In this document: positions 1 to 8,803 of the stretch, piece after piece
How positions within the stretch are numbered: position 1 is the first letter of the stretch
How the letters are laid out: each line of letters starts with the position of its first letter
DNA from: Mycolicibacterium boenickei
Lineage (GTDB): Bacteria > Actinomycetota > Actinomycetes > Mycobacteriales > Mycobacteriaceae
NCBI RefSeq assembly: GCF_010731295.1
Contig: NZ_AP022579.1
Span: forward strand, 6,262,001 to 6,326,000
Length of the DNA: 64,000 bases
Reading direction: 5' to 3'
Position numbers and translations under genes: made by a program
The notes under the pieces: model-generated
The model's input: the letters and a program-made list of their open reading frames with translations, nothing else
Database searches by the model: none
Told to the model about the DNA's origin: nothing

Positions 1-718
1 GATAGGTTGCCGAACCGGACACCACACCTGTCACGCCCTGGGTGTACTTGTCGTCGTGCGGACCGGGGATCGGCCAGCGGGCCCGGACGTCGGCCACCTC
101 GAGCCCCGCCAGATCGGTGGGTGCCAGGTCCAGCCCGATGTCGACGAGTTCGACACGACCGCACTCCCCCAGGGCGTGTACCGGTTTGAGGCCGCCGAAC
201 GTCACCGTCAGGGCGGCACGCACATGTGGGCCGTCGGCGGCCCCGGTCTGCACATCGAGGCCGCTGGGGATGTCGACCGCGACCACCGGCGCGGCGTTGG
301 CCTCGAAGACCGCCGCGGCATTGGGGCGCAGCGGCCCGCGCCCCGAGATGCCGACGACCCCGTCGATCACCAAATCGGTTGCCGCAGCGATACCGGACAC
401 CACGCGACCACCGGCCCGCCGGAATGCGGCCAGGCCCTTGGCGTGAGTTTTCTCCGGATTGAGCAGGACGGCGTCGGCAGCCGCACCGCGACGACGCAGG
501 AACGTCGCCGCCCACAGCGCGTCGCCCCCGTTGTCGCCGGAACCCACCACCGCACAGATCCGCCGGCCCGCGACACCACCGGTCCGCATCTTCAGTTCGG
601 TGGCGATCGCCGTCGCCAGTCCATAGGCGGCGCGGCCCATCAGCACACCGTCGGGCAGCGATGCCAGCAGTGGCGCCTCGGCCGCACGGATCTCATCGGC
701 CGAGTAGTAGTACCGCAT
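1..718 (-). CDS. nnr: NAD(P)H-hydrate epimerase/dehydratase (Nnr), N-terminal part only
   Basis: This is the first 239 codons of a gene that runs off the left edge. The visible part is a YjeF_N-type epimerase domain. It starts with an MRYYYSADEIRAAE segment, has the glycine-rich VVGSGDNGGD loop, then DGVVGISGRGP and the VDIPSGLD motif, all typical of NAD(P)H-hydrate epimerases that repair hydrated nicotinamide cofactors. In mycobacteria (Rv3433c) this domain is fused to an ADP-dependent dehydratase, which would lie outside the window, so the second activity cannot be seen here. The ATG at 716-718 gives a normal family N-terminus. Its place upstream of glmS fits conserved mycobacterial gene order. 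Confidence 0.9.
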   Translation of the reverse strand, partial: MRYYYSADEIRAAEAPLLASLPDGVLMGRAAYGLATAIATELKMRTGGVAGRRICAVVGSGDNGGDALWAATFLRRRGAAADAVLLNPEKTHAKGLAAFRRAGGRVVSGIAAATDLVIDGVVGISGRGPLRPNAAAVFEANAAPVVAVDIPSGLDVQTGAADGPHVRAALTVTFGGLKPVHALGECGRVELVDIGLDLAPTDLAGLEVADVRARWPIPGPHDDKYTQGVTGVVSGSATY

Positions 719-821
719 CAGCTCCCGCTCCGCTCGATGTGTCGTCGACTTTGCCGCGCGCCAACAGGTTACGTGTGTTTGCTCGGGACAGTCAGGAGTT
801 TGCGCCGACCAGGCCGCTGCG

Positions 822-2234
822 TCACTTTCGTGCGATCCGCGCGATCGTGGCCGCGGCTTCGCGCAACCGGTCCGGTGGTTGCGACGCATACCCGAGAACC
901 AGACCGGGCGATCCGGGCAGCCGCCGGTGCCACGACACGGGATGCACCAGGACGCCCGCATCACGCAGGTCGTCCGCCAGCGCAATGTCATCAGCGCCCT
1001 CGGGCAGCGTGACGAGCAGGTGCAGGCCGGCGGCAACACCGCTCACCGTCACCCCGGGCAGCGCCTCGGTCAGCACCTCCAGCAGGGCGTCCCGGCGGGC
1101 CCGGTGCCGCGTGCGCACCAGCCGAACGTGCCGGTCGTATTCGCCTGACTCGAGCAACCGGGCGAGCACCAGCTGCGGGAGGGTCGGGCTGCCGAGGTCG
1201 GTGGCATGCTTGGCCGCGACCAGGCCGGGACGCCGCCGCGGGGGCGCGACCACCCAGCCCAGACGCAACGCGGGGGCCAGGCTCTTCGAGGTGCTCCCGG
1301 CATACGCGGTGCGATCGGGCGCCGACGGGTGCAGCGCGGGCACGGGTGCCCGGTCATAGCGGTATTCGGCGTCGTAGTCGTCCTCGATGATCAGCTCCCC
1401 GTCCCATTCGAGCAGCTCGCGTCGGCGGTGCGGGCCCAGCACCACACCCGTCGGGAACTGATGCGCCGGGGTGAGGAAGACGGTGGGTGCGCCGGTGGCG
1501 GCCAACTCGGTAACCCGGATGCCGTCGGCGTCGACAGGAACCGGCATCGGGCGCAGACCCCAGTACTCGAGTTCGTCGACGGCCCCGCGCGAGCCGGGAT
1601 CTTCCACCGCGATCGTGTCGAGGCCCTCATCGCGCAACTGCTGGGCCAGCAACGCAACGGCCTGGGCGACGCCGGCGACCACCAGGATGTCATCGGGATC
1701 GATCCGCAGGCCGCGGGTGCGCCCCAGCCAAGGTGCGAGCGCGGAGCGTAGCCGCGGATGGCCGCGAGGATCTCCGTAGCCCAGGTCTTCCGGCGAGGTT
1801 TCGGCCAGCACCGCGCGTTCGGCGCGCAACCACGTGCTGCGCGGAAATGCCGACAGATCGGGCACGCCCGGTGAGAGGTCGATTCCCTGACCGACCGGCA
1901 GGCGAGGGCGCGGCAGCCGTGACACCGGCGGCGCCGGCGGAGCGGGTTCGGCCCGGGACGGCCGGACTGGCTGTGCGAGTACATGAGTGCCGCCGCCGGC
2001 ATGCCCGCTGACCAGACCTTCGTCGGCGAGACGCCGATAGGCCTCGACGACCACACCCCGGGAGACTGCCAGTTCGCTCGCCAGCACCCGGGTGGGCGGG
2101 AATCGGGTGCCCGGCGTGAGCTTCCCGTCCGCGATCGCGGTGCGCAGCGCGTCGGCCAGCCAGTCGGTGAGTCCGCGCGCCGGGGCGGTCGACGGATCGA
2201 GTTGCAGGAAGTCCGCGCCTGCGATTTGGTCCAT
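822..2234 (-). CDS. MocR/PdxR-type GntR regulator with aminotransferase domain
   Basis: 470 aa. The N-terminal part is a GntR winged helix (RTAIADGKLTPGTRFPPTR, then SRGVVVEAYRRLADEGL). After a linker follows a fold-type I aminotransferase-like domain with the PLP-binding region around YAGSTSKSLAPALRLGW, where the SK lysine is the expected Schiff-base residue. MocR proteins use PLP or an amino-acid ligand to control a neighbouring gene. The open frame extends upstream to about 2564, but homology begins at MDQIAGADFLQLD, so I chose the ATG at 2232-2234. It is divergent from an EamA transporter 57 bp away, with an inverted repeat between them, so the transporter is the obvious target. Confidence 0.88.
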   Translation of the reverse strand: MDQIAGADFLQLDPSTAPARGLTDWLADALRTAIADGKLTPGTRFPPTRVLASELAVSRGVVVEAYRRLADEGLVSGHAGGGTHVLAQPVRPSRAEPAPPAPPVSRLPRPRLPVGQGIDLSPGVPDLSAFPRSTWLRAERAVLAETSPEDLGYGDPRGHPRLRSALAPWLGRTRGLRIDPDDILVVAGVAQAVALLAQQLRDEGLDTIAVEDPGSRGAVDELEYWGLRPMPVPVDADGIRVTELAATGAPTVFLTPAHQFPTGVVLGPHRRRELLEWDGELIIEDDYDAEYRYDRAPVPALHPSAPDRTAYAGSTSKSLAPALRLGWVVAPPRRRPGLVAAKHATDLGSPTLPQLVLARLLESGEYDRHVRLVRTRHRARRDALLEVLTEALPGVTVSGVAAGLHLLVTLPEGADDIALADDLRDAGVLVHPVSWHRRLPGSPGLVLGYASQPPDRLREAAATIARIARK

Positions 2235-2291
2235 GACAAATGTCCAAACTTGGTTCTGTTTGTTGGACCATATTGGCGCCAGCATGAGAAC
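2225..2291. promoter_or_regulatory. Candidate MocR operator between divergent genes
   Basis: The 57-bp gap and adjoining start codon hold TGGTCCA at 2228-2234 and its exact inverse TGGACCA at 2264-2270, plus TCCAAACTTGG between them. The local sequence is AT-rich against its surroundings. MocR regulators normally bind repeats between their own gene and a divergent target, so this is a reasonable operator. No footprint evidence is available. Confidence 0.45.
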
Positions 2292-3275
2292 ATGTCCAGC
2301 CCCACCCGCGCCGGCCTGTCCGGAGCCCTCGGCATGACGTTCGTCGGCGGCAGCGTTGCCGTCTCGGGTGCGCTCGCCGATGCGCCAGTGCACACCGCGC
2401 AGGCATTGCGCTACGGCATCGCCTGTCTGCTGTTGCTCGCATGGGTCCGATTCACCGGCCAGAGACTGCGGCGCCCTCGAGGCACCGAGTGGCTCTGGCT
2501 GCTTGGCGTCACCGTCAGCGGCCTGGTGCTGTTCAACGTGGCCCTGGTGTACGGATCGCGCCACGCCGAACCCGCGGCGCTGGCGGTCGCGGTGGCGTGC
2601 GTGCCGCTGGCGCTGGCCGTCGGCGGACCCCTACTCGAAGGGCACCGCACCCAGGCACGTGTGGTGGCCGCCGCGGTGGTGGTGAGCGTCGGGGCGGTCA
2701 TCGTCGAAGAGCTGGGCCGCACCGATGCCATCGGACTGCTGTGGGCCGTAGTCGTTTTCGCCTGCGAGGCCGGTTTCACGCTGCTGGCGGTGCCGGTGCT
2801 CGGTTCACATGGCGCCGCAGGGGTCTCGGTGCACACCACCTGGATGGCTGCGGTGATCTTCGGCACCCTCGCGCTCACCACCGAAGGGTGGAGTGCGGCA
2901 GGCGCTTTCGACAGCGGCGAGATCCTGGCGATCGGCTATCTGGCCGTGTGCGTCACCGCGCTCGCCTTCGTGCTCTGGTACACGTGCGTGCGCCGGCTGG
3001 GCGCCGGGCGGGCCGGGCTGCTCACCGGCGTGGCACCGGTGGCGGCCGCGGCGATCGGCATCCCGGTCACCGGGGCGATTCCCGGCAGCGCAGTGTGGGC
3101 CGGCATCGGTCTGATCGCGTGCGGCCTGGCGCTGGGCATGAGCAACAACGGTGTCGCCGGTCAGGGACCGCCCGCACCGGAACGCATGCCCGAGATGAGC
3201 AGGTTCAGCCCGAAGTCGAATCGCGCGTCGAAGTCGAGCAGCCGCTCGACGGGGCTCGACGCAAGGTGCGGATAG
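2292..3275 (+). CDS. EamA/DMT-family transporter
   Basis: 327 aa with about ten hydrophobic helices arranged as two EamA repeats (for example GLVLFNVALVYGSRH in the first and ALAFVLWYTCVRRLGAGRAGLLTGVAPVAAA in the second). Drug/metabolite transporters of this type export amino acids or small metabolites; the substrate is not readable from sequence. The ATG at 2292 follows the divergent MocR promoter region. The last ~35 residues (from about MSNNGVAGQG) are hydrophilic and overlap the 3' end of the convergent TetR gene by 115 bp, which suggests read-through into a non-conserved tail. Confidence 0.82.
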   Translation: MSSPTRAGLSGALGMTFVGGSVAVSGALADAPVHTAQALRYGIACLLLLAWVRFTGQRLRRPRGTEWLWLLGVTVSGLVLFNVALVYGSRHAEPAALAVAVACVPLALAVGGPLLEGHRTQARVVAAAVVVSVGAVIVEELGRTDAIGLLWAVVVFACEAGFTLLAVPVLGSHGAAGVSVHTTWMAAVIFGTLALTTEGWSAAGAFDSGEILAIGYLAVCVTALAFVLWYTCVRRLGAGRAGLLTGVAPVAAAAIGIPVTGAIPGSAVWAGIGLIACGLALGMSNNGVAGQGPPAPERMPEMSRFSPKSNRASKSSSRSTGLDARCG

Positions 3276-3811
3276 TCCCCGGTCTGCACCACGCCGTCGA
3301 GCGTCTCGGCCTCACCTCCGGCCGCGCCCTGCTGTTCCAGCACCTCGCCGAGGATGTAGCAGAACAGCGAGCTGGCAGCCCACAAGGCGCGTTCGCGAGC
3401 CAGACCGCCCGCTTGGATACTGCCGACCAGCGTATCGACGAAGGTCAGATTGGCCCGCTTGGCCGCGTAGTTGCCGCCGACGATTCGGGCTCCGTCGCGC
3501 TGCGCCAGCAGAGCCGAACGCAGGCCCGCAGCAAGGCTTTTGACGCGAGCGGTCCACTCCGAGTCGGCAGTGTCGGAGTTTTCAAGCGCCTTCGCCAGAA
3601 TCGTCTCGGCCATCTCGTCGATGAGGGCGTCCTTGCCGTCGACCAGCCGGTAGATCGTCGGTAGGTGAGCCCGCAGCCGGTCGGCCAACCGGCGCATGGT
3701 CAGCGATTCCAGTCCGCCGGCGTTGACCAGGGCCAGGGCTTCCGCGACCACGCGGGCCACCGACAGGTCGCCCAGCGCCACGCGATCGTGACCAGTCGAG
3801 GCGGTTGACAC
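3161..3811 (-). CDS. TetR-family regulator
   Basis: 216 aa. An N-terminal helix-turn-helix is visible (VVAEALALVNAGGLESLTMRRLADRLRAHLPTIYRLVDGKDALIDEMAE) followed by a helical ligand domain of the TetR_C type. I chose the GTG at 3809-3811 because a TAACAT box lies 7 nt upstream on the - strand, the usual layout of a leaderless mycobacterial gene; the in-frame extension upstream is not conserved-looking. It is divergent from the reductase at 3878 and two palindromes fill the gap, so it probably represses both itself and the reductase/PPOX pair. Confidence 0.85.
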   Translation of the reverse strand: MSTASTGHDRVALGDLSVARVVAEALALVNAGGLESLTMRRLADRLRAHLPTIYRLVDGKDALIDEMAETILAKALENSDTADSEWTARVKSLAAGLRSALLAQRDGARIVGGNYAAKRANLTFVDTLVGSIQAGGLARERALWAASSLFCYILGEVLEQQGAAGGEAETLDGVVQTGDYPHLASSPVERLLDFDARFDFGLNLLISGMRSGAGGP

Positions 3812-3859
3812 GTTAACGATGTTAACACTACGCTCTGACCTGCGATTAACACTGTTAAT
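3812..3859. promoter_or_regulatory. Two tandem TetR-type operator palindromes
   Basis: GTTAAC-gat-GTTAAC at 3812-3826 and ATTAAC-act-GTTAAT at 3845-3859. Each is a 6-3-6 inverted repeat, and their centres are 33 bp apart, about three helical turns. The first abuts the GTG of the TetR gene and overlaps its apparent -10 box; the second lies just before the Shine-Dalgarno of the reductase gene. The arrangement fits cooperative repression of both divergent promoters. Confidence 0.65.
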
Positions 3860-3877
3860 ACGGAAGGAGGATGTGTT

Positions 3878-4837
3878 GTGGGCAGTCAGCCGACAGCCGA
3901 CGGGATCGGCGTCGCCGTCCGCCAACTTCGGTGGGAGGCCGACGGCGTGGTGTCCGTGCAATTGCAGCCGCGTTCCGGCGAGTTGCTGCCGGCCTGGGAA
4001 CCCGGAGCGCACATCGATCTACTCCTGCCGACCGGTATCCAGCGCCAGTACTCGCTGTGCGGCCCGGTCGGTGAGCGGTCGTACTACCGCATCGGGGTAC
4101 GCCGGGAACGGACCAGCCGCGGCGGTTCCGAGTACGTGCACGCGTTTCTGCGGCCAGGACAACAACTTACGGTCGCCGCTCTGCGGAACACCTTCGAGCT
4201 GCATCGGGCCGGCTCATATGTCTTCGTGGCCGGCGGCATCGGAATCACCCCGATCCTCCCGATGATCCGCCAGGCCGAATCCTGGGGCCTGGACTGGAAA
4301 TTGCTCTACGGTGGACACACCGCCACCTCGATGCCGTTCTCGGACGAGCTCCGGGAATACGGAAAACGGGTGAGCTTCTACGCCTCTGACGCCGACGGTC
4401 GCATCCCTCTCGGTGAGCACTTCGCCCAGGTCCGGTGCGGGACGAAGATCTATGCCTGCGGCCCGTCGGCGCTGCTGTCGGCGCTGCAGGATGCCACCGC
4501 GCACTGGCCGGCGGACAGCCTGCGTCTCGAGCGCTTCACGCCGAGGAAACGGGCGCCGGCCGTCGACGACAAGCCGGTCGAGGTGGTGTGTGCGGCGTCG
4601 GGCAAGACCGTCGATGTCGAAGCGGGCCAGAGCATTCTCGGCGCGCTCGAAGGTGCCGGCGTCAACGTGCCGTCGTCGTGCCGTTCAGGTATCTGCGGTG
4701 CCTGCGAGACCGCCGTAGTCGAGGGAGTGCCCGATCATCGCGACGACATTCTGTCCGAGTCCGAGCGAGCCGCCAACGATCGCATGTTCATCTGTGTGTC
4801 CCGGGCCCGCACTCCGCGGCTCGTGCTCGATGTCTGA
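3878..4837 (+). CDS. PDR-type FMN/[2Fe-2S] oxidoreductase
   Basis: 319 aa with the domain order of phthalate dioxygenase reductase: an FMN-binding barrel (RQYSLCG near residues 56-62), an NAD(P)-binding domain (AGGIGITP near 118-125, ACGP near 193) and a C-terminal plant-type [2Fe-2S] ferredoxin with Cys268, Cys273, Cys276 and Cys306. It would pass electrons from NADH to an oxygenase or demethylase. A strong AAGGAGG lies 7 nt before the GTG at 3878. No Rieske oxygenase or P450 lies beside it; the next gene is a PPOX-fold flavoprotein. It is the same length as, and clearly a paralogue of, the reductase at 31861. Confidence 0.88.
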   Translation: MGSQPTADGIGVAVRQLRWEADGVVSVQLQPRSGELLPAWEPGAHIDLLLPTGIQRQYSLCGPVGERSYYRIGVRRERTSRGGSEYVHAFLRPGQQLTVAALRNTFELHRAGSYVFVAGGIGITPILPMIRQAESWGLDWKLLYGGHTATSMPFSDELREYGKRVSFYASDADGRIPLGEHFAQVRCGTKIYACGPSALLSALQDATAHWPADSLRLERFTPRKRAPAVDDKPVEVVCAASGKTVDVEAGQSILGALEGAGVNVPSSCRSGICGACETAVVEGVPDHRDDILSESERAANDRMFICVSRARTPRLVLDV

Positions 4838-4846
4838 AGGGGCCCG

Positions 4847-5518
4847 ATGATGAAAACGCCAGGTACAGCGGCAGACTCGTACACCCCCGTCTCGATGGAG
4901 CGGATCAGGGAGATCGTCGGGCACCCCGAACGGTTCATCGCGGAGAAGAAAGAACCGAAGCTGGGTGAGTTCTCGGCCCGGTTCATCGCCCACAGCCCGT
5001 TCTTCTGCATGGCGACCGTGGGCGCCGACGGCCAGTTGGACACCAGCCCGCGAGGAGACCCACCGGGTTCGGTGCGGATCCTGGACCCGTGGACGCTCGC
5101 CATCCCCGACCGCCCGGGAAACAAACTTGCCGACAGCCACGAGAACATCACCACCCACCCCGCGGTCGGTCTGGTCTTCTTTGTGCCGGGCATCCGCGAG
5201 GTCATTCGGGTCAACGGCGACGCGTTCGTCACCGACGACCCCGAATTGCTCGAGATGCTCAGCGCCGACGGCAAACCCGCTGTGTTGGCCACCATCGTGC
5301 GCATCCGCGAAGTGTTCGGGCAATGCGGCAAGGCGGTGATCCGGGCCAAGCTGTGGGAGGGCGACAGCCGCGGACTGGCCCACGCCGTGACGTTGGGCGG
5401 CGACTTCTACACCCTCTCGATTACCGAGAGCGCGGCGAAGATGGCCGAGAAACTCGGCGACCTCGCCGGGTCACTCCATGCGGTGATCGACGATCACTAC
5501 GAGAACGAGCTGTACTGA
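4847..5518 (+). CDS. PPOX-family FMN-binding split-barrel protein
   Basis: 223 aa. The sequence around FFCMATVGADGQLDTSPRGDPPGSV and LAIPDRPGNKLADSHENI is the FMN-binding split barrel found in pyridoxamine-phosphate-oxidase-like proteins (the DR2398-type subfamily in my recollection). It is not a true PdxH, so the substrate is unknown. It starts 9 bp after the reductase gene, with an AGGGG site upstream of the ATG at 4847, and is almost certainly co-transcribed. A flavin-dependent reduction or oxidation fed by the reductase is possible but unproven. Confidence 0.8.
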   Translation: MMKTPGTAADSYTPVSMERIREIVGHPERFIAEKKEPKLGEFSARFIAHSPFFCMATVGADGQLDTSPRGDPPGSVRILDPWTLAIPDRPGNKLADSHENITTHPAVGLVFFVPGIREVIRVNGDAFVTDDPELLEMLSADGKPAVLATIVRIREVFGQCGKAVIRAKLWEGDSRGLAHAVTLGGDFYTLSITESAAKMAEKLGDLAGSLHAVIDDHYENELY

Positions 5519-5520
5519 TC

Positions 5521-6600
5521 TCAGACTGATGCGGTCGCAGCAGCGGGCTCGACCGTCACCTTGATGGCCTCACCGTTCTGCACGATCGAGAAGGCGTCGA
5601 GCACCTCGTCGAGCGGGATGTGGCGTGTGATGAGGTCCTTCACCGGAACCTGGCCGGTCGAGATGTACTGCAGCGCACGCTTGTTGTGCTCCGGCGCGGA
5701 GCCATTGGCCCCGTGGATGTGCAACTGCCGGTAGTGCACCACATTCGAATCACACGTGATGGTCGGGTTGGTCTTGGGCAGTCCACCGAAGAACGAGATG
5801 CGCCCGTTGCGGGCCGCCATGGCGATGGCCTGCTCCTGGGTGACGTTGGCCGCGGTGGCGGTGATGACGACGTCGGCGCCGCGGCCGCCGGTCAGTTCCA
5901 TCACCTTCTCGACCACGTCGACCTCCGACGCGTTGATCACCTCGTCGGGATGCACGGCATCCGCCGACATCTTGAGCCGGCTTTCGTTCACGTCGACGAG
6001 ATACACCGGGCCGCAGTTGTGTACACCGCGCGCGATGCGGATGTGCATACAGCCGATGGGGCCGGCACCGAACACCACGACGGTGTCCCCCTCTTCGATG
6101 CCGAGCAGATCCTGCGCGTTGATCGCGCACGCGAACGGTTCGGCCGCCGACGCCTCGTCGTAACCGACGTTGTCCGGAATCCGGTTCAGCCCATCGACTT
6201 TGAGAACCTGGCGCGGAACGATCATGTACTCGGCGAAGCCGCCGTCGTACTGGTAGCCCATCGACGTCTGGTTCTGGCAGACGGCCATCCAGCCCTTGCG
6301 GCACTCGTGACACTCGCCGCACGGGACCGCCGCGATCACCTGAACCCGGTCCCCCTCAGCCCAATCGGTGCCATTCGCGGTGTTTACCTGGGCACCCACC
6401 TCCACGATGTCACCGGCGATCTCGTGGCCGATGGTGCGCGGCGGGGTCAGGTTCTGGTGCCCGTTGTGCAGGATCTTGACGTCGGTGCCGCAGGTAGAGC
6501 AGTTGCGCACCCGGATCTTCACCTCGTCGGGGCCGCATTGAGGCTCCGGCACATCCTCCAGTCGGACGTCCTCGGGGGCGTAGTAGCGCAGGGCTTTCAT
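5521..6600 (-). CDS. Zinc-dependent medium-chain polyol/alcohol dehydrogenase
   Basis: 359 aa. The catalytic zinc ligands are visible in CSTCGTDVK and GHE, and the structural zinc loop is CGECHECRKGWMAVC with the four-cysteine spacing. The Rossmann motif GAGPIGCMH follows. It resembles sorbitol/threonine/galactitol-phosphate dehydrogenases (GatD/Tdh branch). A GAGAGGA site sits 5 nt before the ATG at 6598-6600. Because it is divergent from a mannitol-type PTS permease and no mannitol-1-phosphate dehydrogenase of the usual long-chain family is present, it may oxidise the phosphorylated polyol; this is inference. Confidence 0.85.
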   Translation of the reverse strand: MKALRYYAPEDVRLEDVPEPQCGPDEVKIRVRNCSTCGTDVKILHNGHQNLTPPRTIGHEIAGDIVEVGAQVNTANGTDWAEGDRVQVIAAVPCGECHECRKGWMAVCQNQTSMGYQYDGGFAEYMIVPRQVLKVDGLNRIPDNVGYDEASAAEPFACAINAQDLLGIEEGDTVVVFGAGPIGCMHIRIARGVHNCGPVYLVDVNESRLKMSADAVHPDEVINASEVDVVEKVMELTGGRGADVVITATAANVTQEQAIAMAARNGRISFFGGLPKTNPTITCDSNVVHYRQLHIHGANGSAPEHNKRALQYISTGQVPVKDLITRHIPLDEVLDAFSIVQNGEAIKVTVEPAAATASV

Positions 6601-6689
6601 GACGGTCCTCTCGACTCACAGGGACTGGCGGTAACCGAGTTGATATCAGCACCCTAACCCCAATCCGGTCATAAAACCACATTTTCTTC

Positions 6690-6750
6690 TGCCCATTTAC
6701 GCCCGATTGCTTGCACTAGTGCCCACTTATGCGGTGTACTGAGTGGGCAT
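6690..6750. promoter_or_regulatory. Repeated operator motif upstream of the PTS gene
   Basis: In the 194-bp gap between the dehydrogenase and the PTS gene the motif TGCCCAYT recurs: TGCCCATTTACG at 6690-6701, TGCCCACTTATG at 6720-6731 and, inverted, CTGAGTGGGCAT at 6739-6750. The direct copies are 30 bp apart. DeoR-family repressors typically bind such multiple copies, and a DeoR gene follows the PTS gene. Confidence 0.55.
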
Positions 6751-6794
6751 GTGACCGGCGTCACCCAGCAGCCGGCAAGATCGGAGGTCGTCAG

Positions 6795-8777
6795 ATGTCC
6801 ACTGTCGAAGCGCCACGCACCGGAGTTCGGGTGCACGTGCAGAAGCTGGGCACCTCGCTGTCGAACATGGTGATGCCGAATATCGGCGCCTTCATCGCCT
6901 GGGGCCTGATCACGGCCCTGTTCATCGAGCAGGGCTGGCTGCAGGCCATCTTGTCCGGACTCAGAGACCCCGACGGCTGGGTCGCCAGGATCGGCGGCTG
7001 GGGCAGCTACGACGGTGCGGGCATCGTCGGCCCGATGATCACCTACCTGCTGCCTGTCCTGATCGGATACACCGGCGGCCGGATGATCCACGGCAACCGC
7101 GGTGCCGTCGTCGGCGCGATCGCCACCATGGGGGTGGTCGCCGGCGCCGACGTCCCGATGTTCATGGGCGCGATGATCATGGGGCCGCTGGGCGGTTGGG
7201 CGATGAAGAAGGCCGACGCGCTCTGGGAGGGCAAGATCCGGCCTGGTTTCGAGATGCTCGTCGACAACTTCTCCGCAGGGATTCTCGGCATGCTGCTGGC
7301 CATCCTGGGGTTCTTCGGTGTCGGACCGATCGTGTCGTCGTTCACGCGTGCCGCCGGAAACGCGGTGGATTTCCTGGTCAGCCACGACCTGCTGCCCCTG
7401 ACCTCATTGCTCATCGAGCCGGCCAAGGTGCTGTTCCTCAACAACGCCATCAACCACGGGGTGCTGACCCCGCTGGGCACCACCCAGGCGCTGGAGACCG
7501 GCAAGTCGATCCTGTTCCTGCTGGAGACCAACCCCGGCCCCGGCCTGGGAGTCCTGTTGGCGTTCATGGTGTTCGGCCGCGGCGCCGCCCGCGCCTCGGC
7601 ACCGGGCGCCGCGATCATCCAGTTCTTCGGCGGGATCCACGAGATCTACTTCCCGTATGTGCTGATGAAGCCGAAGCTGATCGCGGCCACCATCCTCGGC
7701 GGCATGACCGGCGTCTTCATCAACGTACTGTTCGGCTCCGGGCTGCGCGCCCCGGCCGCGCCCGGTTCGATCATCGCGATCTACGCGCAGACCGCAGGCG
7801 GCAGCTTCCTCGGCGTGACGCTGTCGGTGCTCGGGGCCACCGCCGTCTCGTTCGTCGTCGCCTCGCTGCTGCTCAAGACCGACCGGGCCGCTGAGGAACC
7901 CGATCTGGCCGCGGCCACCGCGGAGATGGAGGCCCTCAAGGGCAAGAAATCCAGCGTGGCGTCCGCTTTGGTCGGTGCGCCCCGGGGGCCGGTGTCCAAC
8001 ATCGTGTTCGCCTGTGACGCCGGCATGGGGTCATCGGCGATGGGTGCGTCGGTGCTGCGCAAGAAGATTCGGTCCGCAGGCTTCGGTGACATCGCCGTCA
8101 CCAACCAATCGATCGCGAACCTCACCGACACCTACGACCTGGTGGTCACGCACCGCGATCTGACCGACCGGGCCCGGCTGAAAACCGCTTCGGCCGTTCA
8201 CGTCTCGGTCGAGGATTTCATGAGCACACCGCGCTACGACGAGATCGTCGAGATGCTGCGAGACACCAACTCAGAATCCGCTGCGAAAGCTGCCGATGAG
8301 CCCTTGCGCGAAGACCAGAAAACCGAACAGCAGCCCGAAAGCACTGCGAGTGAGGTGTTGCCGCTGGAATCGATCGTGCTGGCCGGCACCGCCACCTCGG
8401 CGGACGCCGCCATCGACGAGGCCGGTGCCCTGTTGGTCGCAGCGGATGCTGTCGACCCGGCCTACGTGGAGGCCATGCACGAGCGCGAGAAGTCGGTGTC
8501 GACGTACATGGGCAACGGCCTGGCCATCCCCCACGGCACCAACGAAGCCAAGACCGCGATCCGCCGCACCGGGATCTCCTTCGTGCGCTACCCCGAACCC
8601 ATCGACTGGAACGGCAAGCCCGCCGAGTTCGTCGTCGGCATCGCCGGGCTGGGCAATGACCACATGGCCCTGCTGACCAAGATCGCCCACGTCTTCCTGG
8701 ACAAGGACGAGGTGGCCCGGCTGCGGGCGGCGACCAGCGCCGACGACATACGTGCAGTGCTTTCGGACAGCAAATAG
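6795..8777 (+). CDS. mtlA: Mannitol-type PTS permease, fused EIICBA
   Basis: 660 aa. Residues 1 to about 350 form the multi-pass EIIC domain, with the GxxHEIYFPYV region typical of the mannitol family. The EIIB domain carries the phosphorylated Cys407 in FACDAGMGSSAMGA, and the C-terminal EIIA domain carries His580 in IPHGT. It would take up and phosphorylate mannitol or a related hexitol, needing HPr and enzyme I encoded elsewhere. I chose the ATG at 6795 because GGAGGT lies 6 nt before it. It is followed after 26 bp by a DeoR regulator and divergent from a zinc dehydrogenase. Confidence 0.92.
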   Translation: MSTVEAPRTGVRVHVQKLGTSLSNMVMPNIGAFIAWGLITALFIEQGWLQAILSGLRDPDGWVARIGGWGSYDGAGIVGPMITYLLPVLIGYTGGRMIHGNRGAVVGAIATMGVVAGADVPMFMGAMIMGPLGGWAMKKADALWEGKIRPGFEMLVDNFSAGILGMLLAILGFFGVGPIVSSFTRAAGNAVDFLVSHDLLPLTSLLIEPAKVLFLNNAINHGVLTPLGTTQALETGKSILFLLETNPGPGLGVLLAFMVFGRGAARASAPGAAIIQFFGGIHEIYFPYVLMKPKLIAATILGGMTGVFINVLFGSGLRAPAAPGSIIAIYAQTAGGSFLGVTLSVLGATAVSFVVASLLLKTDRAAEEPDLAAATAEMEALKGKKSSVASALVGAPRGPVSNIVFACDAGMGSSAMGASVLRKKIRSAGFGDIAVTNQSIANLTDTYDLVVTHRDLTDRARLKTASAVHVSVEDFMSTPRYDEIVEMLRDTNSESAAKAADEPLREDQKTEQQPESTASEVLPLESIVLAGTATSADAAIDEAGALLVAADAVDPAYVEAMHEREKSVSTYMGNGLAIPHGTNEAKTAIRRTGISFVRYPEPIDWNGKPAEFVVGIAGLGNDHMALLTKIAHVFLDKDEVARLRAATSADDIRAVLSDSK

Positions 8778-8803
8778 CCGACGCCACACCCGGGTGCCCC
8801 AGA

